This document shows positions 1 through 7,046 of a stretch of 64,000 nt of DNA, piece by piece. A program made the position numbers and the translations under genes. The notes below the pieces were generated by a model. The model did no database searches. It saw nothing but the letters and a program-made list of their open reading frames with translations, and was not told the DNA's origin. The stretch comes from Accumulibacter sp. (GTDB taxonomy: Bacteria; Pseudomonadota; Gammaproteobacteria; Burkholderiales; Rhodocyclaceae): positions 1 through 64,000 of the forward strand of contig NZ_JAMTDQ010000029.1 in assembly GCF_023806635.1 (NCBI RefSeq), in the 5' to 3' direction. Each line of letters opens with the position of its first letter. The stretch's first letter is position 1.

Positions 1-78
1 GGTTCGGTCGGCCTTAGCTTATCCGACTGTCCGAAAAACCGGAACCGCCGCAGTTTCGGGAGAAGTGAGCGGAAATAT

Positions 79-774
79 ATGAACGAAATCTTCGTATTTA
101 CAAAGGGGCCGCCGTCTTGGCAAAAACTGCTCGCGAAGCCTGATCTTCATTGGAAGGTTGGGCGCTCAGCCCGAACTTTGGCTCACTGCTGGGAGGCCGC
201 GGATGGATTTCCGCCAGAGGTTTTCGCAGCGTTCGAGAGTGCCAACCATCCACTACTTGCCAAAACCGAACCGCTGATCGCAATCCCAGAGTGCAAGGTC
301 AGTCTTCCGGGCGAAGCGCGGGCTTCACAGAACGATATCTTCGTTCTATCGAGGTCCAGGAAAGGACCAGTGGCTATAATGGTAGAGGGCAAGGTAACGG
401 AGACCTTCGACGACACCGTAGAAGTGTGGAGGTCAAAGGCAACCAAGGCCGAAGTCTCGGGAAAGGAAGAGCGTCTCGCTTATCTGCGAAGAGAACTGGG
501 TTTATCCGGTGAGATGCCCGGCAACATTCGATATCAACTCTTGCATCGCGCCGTGTCCGCCATCATTGTCGGTGAACAGTATCGCGCCGCGGCCGCAGTT
601 CTACTTGTCCACTCATTCTGCCCGAAGCAGTCGGGATGGGGCGACTTCCAGGCCTTCGCGCGGCTCTTCGGAGTGGAGGCTGAGGTCAACGTGTTGCGTC
701 TTCTAGGCTCAGCATGCAGGGTGCCGCTGTTCGCGGTTTGGGTCACTGGAAACCAAGAGTTTCTGAGGGCCTGA
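79..774 (+). CDS. DUF6946-like hypothetical protein, possible PD-(D/E)XK fold
   Basis: The 231-residue protein resembles, from memory, the uncharacterised DUF6946 family; I know of no assigned function. An N-terminal block (about residues 1-55) has the family look (TKGPPSWQKLLA, AADGFPPEV). The centre has SQNDIFVLSR followed by IMVEGKV (about residues 83-105). A Asp, then Glu-x-Lys on adjacent strands is the pattern of PD-(D/E)XK nucleases, so a nuclease-like core is possible but is inference. It is a single gene followed about 10 bases later by an attC-like hairpin, as expected for an integron cassette. No signal peptide or membrane segment is seen. The start is the first ATG after a weak purine-rich stretch (ggaaat). 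Confidence 0.6.
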   Translation: MNEIFVFTKGPPSWQKLLAKPDLHWKVGRSARTLAHCWEAADGFPPEVFAAFESANHPLLAKTEPLIAIPECKVSLPGEARASQNDIFVLSRSRKGPVAIMVEGKVTETFDDTVEVWRSKATKAEVSGKEERLAYLRRELGLSGEMPGNIRYQLLHRAVSAIIVGEQYRAAAAVLLVHSFCPKQSGWGDFQAFARLFGVEAEVNVLRLLGSACRVPLFAVWVTGNQEFLRA

Positions 775-783
775 TGCGCCGGG

Positions 784-850
784 GCCTGACAACACGCTGC
801 ACCCGACGTCCACGCCTCCGTTTCGCTCCCGCGTGGCCGCGGGTGAGTAG
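784..850 (+). other. degenerate attC-like integron recombination site
   Basis: Just after the first gene lies GCCTGACAACACGCTGCACC followed by a long imperfect palindrome: CACCCGACGTCCACGC pairs with GCGTGGCCGCGGGTG across a 14-base loop. GCCTGAC is close to the R'' consensus of attC (GCCTAAC). The expected R' end (GTTAGGC) is not seen; instead the sequence runs into GGGGACAGACCAC (868-880), a motif I associate loosely with REP-type mobile repeats. I read it as a cassette attC whose right side has been lost. Confidence 0.45.
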
Positions 851-933
851 TGGCAATAGCGGCAATAGGGGACAGACCACAATTTTCGCCGTCCCGCCAG
901 TGCGAACTGTTTCCCAAAGTGAAATGATGCAGC

Positions 934-1206
934 ATGGAATTCGAAGCTGATCCGGTCAAGGCCGCGCAAAACCTCAAGAAACACAAAGTGAGCTTCGAGG
1001 AGGCCGCATCTGTATTCGGTGACCCGATGGCTTATACCTTTCGTGATCCTGATCATTCGGTTGGCGAACATCGGTGGCTCACTTTCGGCATGTCGGGAGT
1101 GGGCCGGTTTCTCGCGGTTATCTATACGGAGCGTCGAGGAAAATTGCGCTTGATCAGTGCGCGAGCAGCCACGAAACAAGAGCGGAGCATATATGAAGAA
1201 ACTTGA
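934..1206 (+). CDS. brnT: BrnT family toxin (type II toxin-antitoxin)
   Basis: This 90-residue protein has the full DUF497/BrnT pattern: an N-terminal FEADPVKAAQNLKKHKVSF block, then EAASVFGDP, GEHRWLTFGMS, a central strand pair (FLAVIYTER) and the C-terminal RLISARAATKQERSIYEE. BrnT toxins are small RelE-like ribonucleases that stop translation and are neutralised by the partner encoded directly downstream. Here the downstream gene overlaps by 14 bases, the usual toxin-first order of brnTA. The gene sits between two attC-like sites, so it probably arrived as an integron cassette; toxin-antitoxin cassettes are thought to stabilise such arrays. Length is normal for the family. Confidence 0.85.
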   Translation: MEFEADPVKAAQNLKKHKVSFEEAASVFGDPMAYTFRDPDHSVGEHRWLTFGMSGVGRFLAVIYTERRGKLRLISARAATKQERSIYEET

Positions 1207-1441
1207 TGAAATGCGAGAGGAATATCGGCGCGAAGACCTTGGCAAAGGGGTGCGTGGAAAACACTACGCAGAGTACCAAAAGGGTTCCAACCTGGTTCTG
1301 CTGACCCCCGAACTTGCGAAGATATTTCCGACCACTGAAGCGGTTAATACAGCGCTTCAGTCACTTGTAGGGATTGCCAAATCCGCCACAGGCCTAACCC
1401 GGCGCTCAACACGGACGCCCCGCAAGCGGGTCGCCGGCTAG
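1193..1441 (+). CDS. putative antitoxin partner of BrnT
   Basis: The 82-residue protein begins MKKLDEMREEYRREDLGKG and contains VRGKHYAEYQKGSN and PELAKIFPTTEAVNTAL, a pattern I recognise from small proteins encoded directly after BrnT-type toxins. It is not a typical ribbon-helix-helix BrnA, so the antitoxin role rests mainly on position. I chose the ATG at 1193, which overlaps the toxin stop codon; a longer upstream start would read deep into brnT. The last 16 residues or so, rich in Arg and Thr, are the translation of the attC site that begins at 1392, so the C-terminus is cassette-end sequence rather than conserved domain. Confidence 0.65.
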   Translation: MKKLDEMREEYRREDLGKGVRGKHYAEYQKGSNLVLLTPELAKIFPTTEAVNTALQSLVGIAKSATGLTRRSTRTPRKRVAG

Positions 1442-1450
1442 GTCCACGTG
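1392..1450 (+). other. attC-like site at end of toxin-antitoxin cassette
   Basis: GCCTAACCCGGCGCTC at 1392 is a standard attC R''/L'' start, followed by a GC-rich palindrome (CCCCGC-AA-GCGGG) and TAGGTCCACG on the right. In an intact attC this would continue into TTAGGC; here a group II intron 5' end (GTGCGCC) takes over instead. The site therefore appears split by the intron. The 3' part of the antitoxin gene lies inside it, which is common for integron cassettes. Confidence 0.55.
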
Positions 1451-1930
1451 TGCGCCGGGCATGGTGCGTTACTTCATAGGTGCAAGTCCTATGGCCAGGT
1501 TTTGCCGCACCTGCGGTGAGAACCCGATATGAGGCGTGATGCATCCGGGGCGAGCGGGCACGTGACCGCGAAGCCCTCCATCTGCGGCTGGGGTGCATTT
1601 TGTAAATCCGGCGCCTATGCAGCGAAGGTAACGAGTCTTACCCCGGGAGGTCTCCCCGGTGCCTCAGAGCAACGAGGCTGGGCGTTGGGTGACTGGCGCT
1701 GAATACCGTGGAGAAGTCAGCAGAGGGCATAGTAGGTGGCGCTTCCCACCGAAGGCCCGAACGATGAAAGACGAAGGACCGTGACGAAGAGAGACGGGAT
1801 CGCATCTGACCACCTGCCCCTGCAGGCTGCGGCAACCCCGCAGGATGAACTCGCCGCTGGTTTGTCAGGGAAACCGGAGTCGATTCCTTCCCAAGCGTTG
1901 CTGGCCCAAGTGCTGGACCGGACTACCTGA
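1450..1930 (+). mobile_element. group II intron, 5' ribozyme part only
   Basis: From GTGCGCCGGGCATGGTGCG the sequence matches the 5' end of bacterial group II introns: a GUGYG boundary, AGGTGCAAGTCCTAT (domain I), several paired segments, and GTGGAGAAGTCAGCAGAGG-type sequence just before the maturase reading frame. The exact 5' boundary could be 1448 or 1450. The intron-encoded protein is cut off after about 62 codons and domains IV to VI are absent, so it cannot splice or move. It directly abuts an attC-like site; group IIC-attC introns are known to target attC, although their usual orientation relative to the cassette genes was not confirmed here. Confidence 0.7.
1736..1930 (+). pseudogene. 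truncated group II intron reverse transcriptase/maturase, N-terminal fragment
   Basis: In the frame starting with GTG at 1736 the translation contains KRDGIASDHLPLQAA and ELAAGLSGKPESIPSQ, resembling the variable N-terminal lead of bacterial group II intron-encoded proteins. After about residue 62 the frame leaves the family: no RT motifs, maturase X domain or endonuclease domain follow. The break falls at about 1920, where a different gene fragment begins. It is dead as a protein. The real start codon may differ, since the N-terminus of these proteins is poorly conserved. Confidence 0.55.
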
Positions 1931-2061
1931 CCGGCGGCAGTTTCGGCGTCGAGTCCTCGGTGCTGGCGCTCGTGCTGTGCACCGCCACCGGAATCGTGAT
2001 GCTGGTCATGGCGCATCGGCGGGGACTGGTCGTGCCGCCGATCTGGAAGCGCACCGGTTGA
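1921..2061 (+). pseudogene. C-terminal fragment of a membrane protein (CPBP/CAAX-protease-like)
   Basis: The frame gac-tac-ctg from 1921 reads DYLTGGSFGVESS, a hydrophobic helix (VLALVLCTATGIVMLVMA) and HRRGLVVPPIWKRTG before TGA at 2059-2061. One membrane segment followed by a short basic tail looks like the last part of an integral membrane protease of the CPBP (CAAX protease-related) type that occurs with exosortase/exopolysaccharide loci. That assignment is from memory of the tail and is weak. The 5' part is missing and is replaced by the truncated intron, so a deletion or recombination joined the two. Confidence 0.4.
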
Positions 2062-2200
2062 TCTGGCGCTACTCGCTTGCAGCCTGCAAGTCCTCTGGCC
2101 AGGTTTCGCGGAACCGAAGGCAAGGAGAAGGGCAAGTGCGTCGCCGCGACGTGCGGTGCGGGGGAGACACGATCGAGAGCTGCGGGGCGATGCGCGGAGT

Positions 2201-2950
2201 TCACTCCACTGCGCCCTTGCTGCCGAGGTATTCGGCCAGCTCGGCGTAGCGGTTGCCGCTCACCCAGCGGTTCTTCCGGTGCAACTGGCGGGCGAGCGAG
2301 ACGGGTGTCGCGCTGGCGGGCACACGGCTCTCCATTCCCTGCGCGTCCCAGCCGACGAAGGACGGCTTGTACGAGTAGTCGGCGACCGTCCGCGCGTTGA
2401 CGTCGGCGCCCAGGGCGACGAGTTCTTCGGCGACCTGCGTCTTGCCGGCCAGTACGGCGAAATGCAGGGCGGTGAGGCCGGACGCGTTGCGGGCGTTCAC
2501 CGGCACGCCGGCCTCGACGAGCAGTCGGCACATTCGCCGGCTGTCTTCAGCCGCGACATGCAGCGCGCTGTTGCCCTGGCGGTCGGTGAGACTTGCGTCT
2601 GCCCGGTGGCGCAGGAGAATCGCCGCCGATGTCTGGTTGGCGAGATGCAGCGGCGTTCGCCCGTCGCCATCGCGCGCGTCCGGGTTGGCGCCGTGCGCCA
2701 GCAGCCATTCGAGGAGGGGCGTGTCCACACCCTTGACGGCCGCGTGCAGCGGCGTGCGCTGGAACGGCCCGGCGGCGTTGAGGTCGGCGCCGCGCGCCAC
2801 CGCCGCACGCGCCGCTTCGAGGTCACCCGTGGCGATCGCCTCGAGGAGGGACTGCTGCGGCATGCTCGTCTCAGCCGCCAGTGCCGCCACCGCGGCCATC
2901 CACAGCGCCACCGCCGCCATCCAGCGGCGTCGCCGATCGCCGTTCCGCAT
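2201..2950 (-). CDS. exported ankyrin-repeat protein
   Basis: The 249-residue protein starts (ATG at 2950) with MRNGDRRRRWMAAVALWM and a hydrophobic stretch ending AALAAE, a plausible signal peptide, so it probably acts in the periplasm. About five ankyrin repeats follow: LLEAIATGDLEAARAAVARG, TPLHAAVKGVDTPLLEWLL, TPLHLANQTSAAILL, SALHVAAEDSRRMCRLLVE and TALHFAVLAGKTQVAEELV. The last third (YSYKPSFVGWDAQGMES and on) looks like a degenerate or capping repeat. Ankyrin repeats bind partner proteins; the partner is unknown. The gene stands alone between an unknown membrane protein upstream and the cassette debris downstream. A start at 2998 would place extra charged residues before the signal and is less likely. 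Confidence 0.75.
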   Translation of the reverse strand: MRNGDRRRRWMAAVALWMAAVAALAAETSMPQQSLLEAIATGDLEAARAAVARGADLNAAGPFQRTPLHAAVKGVDTPLLEWLLAHGANPDARDGDGRTPLHLANQTSAAILLRHRADASLTDRQGNSALHVAAEDSRRMCRLLVEAGVPVNARNASGLTALHFAVLAGKTQVAEELVALGADVNARTVADYSYKPSFVGWDAQGMESRVPASATPVSLARQLHRKNRWVSGNRYAELAEYLGSKGAVE

Positions 2951-3029
2951 GTCTCGCCAATGCCGCAGCCCCGCTGCCCACATCGCCTCGCCCTCCATCC
3001 CTCGCCCGCTCGTCCGCTGGCATGATCGC

Positions 3030-3626
3030 CTACGGAAAGAGTCCTGCCGGCAGCTGCCAGCGCGCCCGCAGCCCGGCCAGCCGGCGCTCGAACTCGTGCA
3101 GGGGCAGGCGCTCGTTGCCGGGCAGGGTCCACAGCGCGCGCACCCGCCAGCGCCCGTCTTTCTCGTGCAGCAGCGCCTTCACCGTCAGATCGGTTTCCTG
3201 CCACTGCCGGCCCTCGACGTGCACGATTTCGTTGCCTTCGAAGTAGGCCCAGGCGCCGGCGGTCTTCAGGTGGAAGACCTTGAAGCGGCTGCCGCCGCCG
3301 GCGATCCCCAGTTCGCCGCGCAGCGCGTCGAGGATCGCGCTGCGCGCCGGGCTGCCCACCGCCGGCACCGAGGCGCCGGCCGCTGCCGGCTGGGCGAAGG
3401 CGGCCAGGGGCGAGAGGGCGAGGCTGGCGGGCAACGCGACCGCGGCGCCCACCACCCACAGCACGCCGAGGACCAGCGGCGTGCCGCCGGGCCTGGCGAG
3501 CGGCAGGTTCGCCAGTTCGTCGACCCGCAAGGTCCTCCTGCGCAGGCGGCTGATCCCCTTCGGCAGCGCTACCGTTGCCACGAGCATCAGGGGCAGGGTG
3601 AGGAACAACAGGCTCTTGTCCAGCAT
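3030..3626 (-). CDS. hypothetical membrane-anchored protein
   Basis: I do not recognise this 198-residue protein. From the ATG at 3626 it has a first hydrophobic helix (SLLFLTLPLMLVATVAL), a short basic cytoplasmic loop (RLRRRTLR), a second helix (LVLGVLWVVGAAVALPASLAL) and an Ala/Pro-rich linker. The soluble domain (about residues 85-198) has mixed strand pattern (FKVFHLKTAGAWAYFEGNEIV, KALLHEKDGRWRVRALWTLPG), which looks like a SnoaL/NTF2-like fold; this is inference. An alternative ATG lies at 3638. It is downstream of a 432-base gap and upstream of the ankyrin gene on the same strand. Confidence 0.6.
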   Translation of the reverse strand: MLDKSLLFLTLPLMLVATVALPKGISRLRRRTLRVDELANLPLARPGGTPLVLGVLWVVGAAVALPASLALSPLAAFAQPAAAGASVPAVGSPARSAILDALRGELGIAGGGSRFKVFHLKTAGAWAYFEGNEIVHVEGRQWQETDLTVKALLHEKDGRWRVRALWTLPGNERLPLHEFERRLAGLRARWQLPAGLFP

Positions 3627-4058
3627 GGCGTCTCCCATCGTCCGAGAGGAGTGGTTCGCGTATCGTTCACTGGCGGCGGGCGATCGGATCGTGCCTCGTG
3701 CCGGCGGAGCCACTGCCGGCACCTGGCGCGGTGCCGGCGGGCACTGTCCGTCGAGACGGGCCGTTCGCAGGCGGCCGAAGCCGGAACGGTCCGCGACATT
3801 ATCCGCCGTTCGATGGCAGTGGCGAAAGGCGTGCCGACCTCCTCGCCGTAACCGCCGTTCGGCGGCGCCGACACGGAACGGCGAGGCTCGATGAATGAAC
3901 TGCGTGGCGGCAGGGCGTCCGTCCTGGCATTCGCTTGCCCGGCAAGGCGCCGTTTTCCTGCGCTGTGGCGAGCGGACGCGGCGAACGATCGTCTCCACGC
4001 TCGCCGACGCTGACGAGGGCCGCGGCGACGGAGGCGCCGGACCAGCGTCGGGACTGGC
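3627..4058. other. intergenic region with no recognised gene
   Basis: This 432-base stretch separates two minus-strand genes. Open frames cross it on both strands but none has a homologue I know or a convincing start. It contains short GC-rich inverted repeats (for example CCGCCGTTCGGCGG near 3850) that may be a terminator-like or REP-like hairpin for the nucleotidyltransferase gene upstream. No sigma-54 element, tRNA or riboswitch was seen. Confidence 0.4.
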
Positions 4059-5165
4059 TCAGGCAGCGCCGTCCTGCCGCGCCGGGCGCCGGCGCACCGC
4101 CTGCGCGCTCTTGTGGGCCAGGTGGCGCAGCAGCAGTCCGGGCGGCATGCGCAGCCACTGGTAGCGGGCGGCGCCGAGGCGTACGGCGATGCTGCGTGCG
4201 AGCGGCGGTGGCTCGTCGGGAAGTCGCGGCAGGGTGCAGCGCGGATAGAGCCAGTCCATCGCCCGCACCATGGTTTTTGGCGGCGGGGGCAGCGGCAGCC
4301 CGTCGGGCACGGGCGTCGCCAGCCAGCGGCGGCAGTAGTGCAGGGCATACCACAGGGGACGCTCGACACCATGACGGCGGGCACGCATGCTCAGTGTCCG
4401 CCAGTCTTCTGGCGACCGCAGATGGATGCGCAGGAGGCTGTCGATGTCGACCAGGTCGCGCAGGTTGTCGGCCAGCTCGGAGTCCTGGAAGAGATGGATG
4501 ACGGCATGCAGGATCTGGTCGAGCGGATGCAGCACCAGGAAGCGCTGCCCGGCAAGCTCCTGCAGGTCGGCGAAGAGCAGCGCCCGGTCTGGTTGCAGAC
4601 GACCGGTCACCGGGCTGATGGTGTGATGGACATCGACTTCCATCGGCTGGCCGGGAAAGCGCAGGGGCGGCAGCTCATGACTCCATTCCCGGTAGTAGCG
4701 GTCGGCGTAGTCATCGACGGCCTGTGCCTCCCAGCCAGCGGCCAGCAGGGCAGCTTCGGTCTGCCGCAGGTCTTCGCGGTTGACCAGCAGGTCGACGTCG
4801 TTCGGCAGGCGGCCGCGTGCCGTCGCCAGGTCCTGGATGATGTAGGCGCCCCCCTTGAGAACGGCGACGCGCACTTCGCCAGGCAGCACGCTGGCCAGCG
4901 CTGCCAGTTCCATGCGCAAGAGGTGGACGCGATGCGCCGAATAGGTGGTCGCCGAATCGAGATGGCCGCGGACACAGTCCGGGATCGCAGCGAGGTACTC
5001 GGCCTGCGAGCGGATGCGGTGGGCGAGCACGCCCAGCAGCCGGGCGCGCCGTGCGAGGCGGATCAGCGTGTCCCAGTCGCGCAAGTGCAGGTCGCGCACC
5101 CGTCCGGGGTCGCACAGCAGTTGCAGCAGCCGGAACGGGTCGGCGGCAGGCTGGTGGTCGATCAT
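4059..5165 (-). CDS. uncharacterised nucleotidyltransferase family protein (NTP_transf_5)
   Basis: The 368-residue protein has the marks of the minimal nucleotidyltransferase family PF14907: VAVLKGGAYI (about residues 99-108) and, 10-15 residues later, LPNDVDLLV, giving the two metal-binding Asp residues of the beta-polymerase fold. EVDVHHTI (about 175-182) would supply the third acidic residue. The C-terminal half is helical. Members occur in exosortase/PEP-CTERM and HPr-rel-A loci; the substrate is unknown. It overlaps the HprK-related kinase gene by 4 bases (ATGA), so the two are translationally coupled. The start codon is fixed by that overlap. Confidence 0.8.
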   Translation of the reverse strand: MIDHQPAADPFRLLQLLCDPGRVRDLHLRDWDTLIRLARRARLLGVLAHRIRSQAEYLAAIPDCVRGHLDSATTYSAHRVHLLRMELAALASVLPGEVRVAVLKGGAYIIQDLATARGRLPNDVDLLVNREDLRQTEAALLAAGWEAQAVDDYADRYYREWSHELPPLRFPGQPMEVDVHHTISPVTGRLQPDRALLFADLQELAGQRFLVLHPLDQILHAVIHLFQDSELADNLRDLVDIDSLLRIHLRSPEDWRTLSMRARRHGVERPLWYALHYCRRWLATPVPDGLPLPPPPKTMVRAMDWLYPRCTLPRLPDEPPPLARSIAVRLGAARYQWLRMPPGLLLRHLAHKSAQAVRRRPARQDGAA

Positions 5166-6106
5166 GCGCGGTCGCTCGCAGCGCTCGAGTCGGCGAGCAG
5201 CGCGCGGACCGACTCGATCGCTTCATCCAGATGGCTGTACTCGAGCGCGAACGCGGGGCAATGCTCGATGACGTCCGCCACAGCGTTGAACGAGATGGCG
5301 CCGAGGACCTCGTAGTTGAAGCTGTTGAAGGCGAGGTGCGCGAAGGCCTCCTCGGCCGGCAGGCGGCGGGTGCTCAACGCCGCACCCTGGCGAAAGCTGG
5401 GAAAGATGACCAGCCGCGGGCGTGCCGGCAGCCGGCGGGCGTCGACGCTGGTCTCGCCGGGAGCGAGGTGTGCCACGTCGCCCTTGCGGGTGCCCTTGTA
5501 GACCGGGCCGAGAATCACGTCGTCGGCATAGTCGCGAATGACGTCGATCGAACGGTTCTTCAGTGCCAGCGGCTTGAGCATCGGCCACAACTGGCCGCTG
5601 CGCGGACAGAGGACGCCGAACTCGTCGGACAGCAGGCGGAATCCACGCAGCATCATCGCCGCCGTCAGCGTGCTCTTGCCGGAACCAGGCGGCGCCGCCA
5701 TGATGACGCCGTGGTCGGCGAGCGCAAGGGCGCCGGCGTGCAGCAGGACGTGCTGGTTGAAGCGCTGCGCAAAGCACCAGTTGACGCCCCATTCGAAGTG
5801 CGCCAGTGCCTGCTCCTGGGGAAAGGGGTCGAAGGGCTGCACGCCGTCGATCAGGAAGCGGGACTGCGGGCGCAGCCAGGCGCGCAATCCCCGGCCGCGG
5901 CGGATTTGCGTATGGAAGTCGGCGAAGGCCGGTTCGACCACGGCAAAGGCGCCGTAAACGCGCTGCAGGTCGGCAACGAAGCCCGCGAGGTCGGAGGCCA
6001 CGCGCACGACGGCAGCACCATAGTCGAGCGTCAGCGAAGCACTGGCAAGACGCTGGCGGAGAATGAGGGGAGAGAGGTTGCGCAGGCGGAGCGGCTCGGC
6101 AGTCAT
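5162..6106 (-). CDS. HprK-related kinase A
   Basis: This 314-residue protein matches the HPr-rel-A kinase family. A Walker A loop, APPGSGKST, lies at residues 138-146, preceded by QHVLLHAGALALADHGVIM, and an acidic pair follows in LLSDEFGVL (161-162). These are the core features of HPr kinase/phosphorylase-like P-loop enzymes. True HprK phosphorylates a serine of HPr; related kinases in lasso-peptide clusters phosphorylate a peptide serine. The target here is unknown, and no HPr gene is in the window. It is coupled by ATGA overlaps to the PqqD-like gene upstream and the nucleotidyltransferase gene downstream, which indicates one functional unit. Confidence 0.85.
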   Translation of the reverse strand: MTAEPLRLRNLSPLILRQRLASASLTLDYGAAVVRVASDLAGFVADLQRVYGAFAVVEPAFADFHTQIRRGRGLRAWLRPQSRFLIDGVQPFDPFPQEQALAHFEWGVNWCFAQRFNQHVLLHAGALALADHGVIMAAPPGSGKSTLTAAMMLRGFRLLSDEFGVLCPRSGQLWPMLKPLALKNRSIDVIRDYADDVILGPVYKGTRKGDVAHLAPGETSVDARRLPARPRLVIFPSFRQGAALSTRRLPAEEAFAHLAFNSFNYEVLGAISFNAVADVIEHCPAFALEYSHLDEAIESVRALLADSSAASDRA

Positions 6107-6354
6107 CCGCCAAGCATGCCCATCTCCTGCAGTGAACGCAACACCTGACGGAGTTCGTCGGTGTCGGTATCGAGTTCGAGTTCGTCGCGCAGAAAGCGCA
6201 GCGCCCGATCCAGAGGCAGCGGCTGCTGGCCGTCGCCGATTTCGCTCAGTGCTTCGAAGATGATCGTGGCGGCCGGCGTGAGGATGTGCGTCTGCCAGTT
6301 TTTCTGATCGAATGCGACGCCACCTTCCCCCAGCCGGCGGTAAAGGGGGCGCAT
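6103..6354 (-). CDS. HPr-rel-A system PqqD-like peptide chaperone
   Basis: The 83-residue product (start ATG at 6354) has the PqqD-like winged-helix pattern: a short N-terminal strand region (YRRLGEGGVAFDQKNWQTHIL), a segment with FEALSEIGDG, and helices RALRFLRDELELD and LRQVLRSLQEMGML. PqqD-like proteins bind leader peptides of ribosomally made, modified peptides and present them to enzymes. A longer frame upstream encodes low-complexity Arg-rich residues and is unlikely to be translated. Its stop overlaps the kinase start by 4 bases. The short distance (49 bases) from the small exported-protein gene upstream fits a substrate-chaperone-kinase order. Confidence 0.75.
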   Translation of the reverse strand: MRPLYRRLGEGGVAFDQKNWQTHILTPAATIIFEALSEIGDGQQPLPLDRALRFLRDELELDTDTDELRQVLRSLQEMGMLGG

Positions 6355-6403
6355 CAGACTGCGGGCGGGGGTGCGTGCCCCGGAACGGACTGCCGCCGAT
6401 CGG

Positions 6404-6787
6404 TCACGAGATGAGGTTGGTATCCGGGTTGGCGTACGGTACACCCGAATTGATCGAGTTCCAGCACGACGCGTGTGCCACCGGCCGGGGTGCCGTGCCC
6501 GTGTTTTCGTAAACCAGGACATTCCCCTCTATGACATCGTCGGGGCCGCCCCCGTTGTTGACCGCCGGCTGGTACTCCCGCACCCAATCGTCATTCTGAT
6601 CCTTGGGAATAATGTACGGGATCGGGTTGCTGCCGTTCGCCTGCAGACCCCTCTCGACACATGCGTGCAGGCTGCTCGACGACACGGCCCTGCCGGTGGA
6701 AGGCAGAACGAAGATCGCCGGCACGGCCGCGGCCTTCTTCAGCAGCTTGCGCCGCTGCTCGGTTCTATCGTTTGAGGTCTCTGACAT
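6404..6787 (-). CDS. small exported protein, candidate substrate of the HPr-rel-A cassette
   Basis: I do not recognise this 127-residue protein by family. It starts MSETSNDRTEQRRKLLKKAA, where the Arg pair followed by a hydrophobic segment (AVPAIFVLPSTGRAVSSSS) resembles a Tat-type or atypical signal. The remainder is Asn-, Pro- and Gly-rich with two Cys residues (HACVERG, ASCWNS) and ends PDTNLIS, so the last residue is Ser. It is the first gene after a strong sigma-54 promoter and is followed by the PqqD-like protein and kinase, which makes it the natural candidate for their target. That role is inference. Confidence 0.6.
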   Translation of the reverse strand: MSETSNDRTEQRRKLLKKAAAVPAIFVLPSTGRAVSSSSLHACVERGLQANGSNPIPYIIPKDQNDDWVREYQPAVNNGGGPDDVIEGNVLVYENTGTAPRPVAHASCWNSINSGVPYANPDTNLIS

Positions 6788-6946
6788 GTGCTTTCCTTGG
6801 TATCGATTGCGGCCTGAGCAGAATCATTTTAGACGTTCCAGCCTGCGGATGTTTGCCTACTACATCACGCTCTGCCGAGAAAGCCTGCCATGACAGTCAC
6901 GGGGGCTTGCCACCCGGTGACCTCGTGCCTTGCTTTCCCCATTCAA

Positions 6947-6961
6947 GCAAGTTATGTGCCA
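6947..6961 (-). promoter_or_regulatory. sigma-54 promoter of the HPr-rel-A cassette
   Basis: On the minus strand the sequence is TGGCAC-ATAAC-TTGC, an exact match to the -24/-12 consensus with the required spacing. Transcription would start near 6935 and read into the small exported-protein gene. Sigma-54 promoters need an enhancer-binding activator; the operator at 7047-7063 is suitably placed about 120 bases upstream. The NifA motif TGT-N10-ACA is not present here, so a different activator is implied. Confidence 0.75.
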
Positions 6962-7046
6962 TACGGATTGAGAGGATGCAATCCTTCAGTAAATCATTGC
7001 CGTAGCATGTGATTCCACGGCTGCAGGAGGATTCGGTGGCGGGAAG

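Noticed and set aside
868-880. GGGGACAGACCAC as a REP/RAYT transposase repeat
   Set aside because: The motif reminds me of sequences flanking REP-associated transposases, but there is only one copy and no transposase gene nearby.
1193-1441. Calling the antitoxin BrnA
   Set aside because: The sequence lacks the ribbon-helix-helix pattern of BrnA; only its place after BrnT supports the antitoxin role, so no gene symbol was given.
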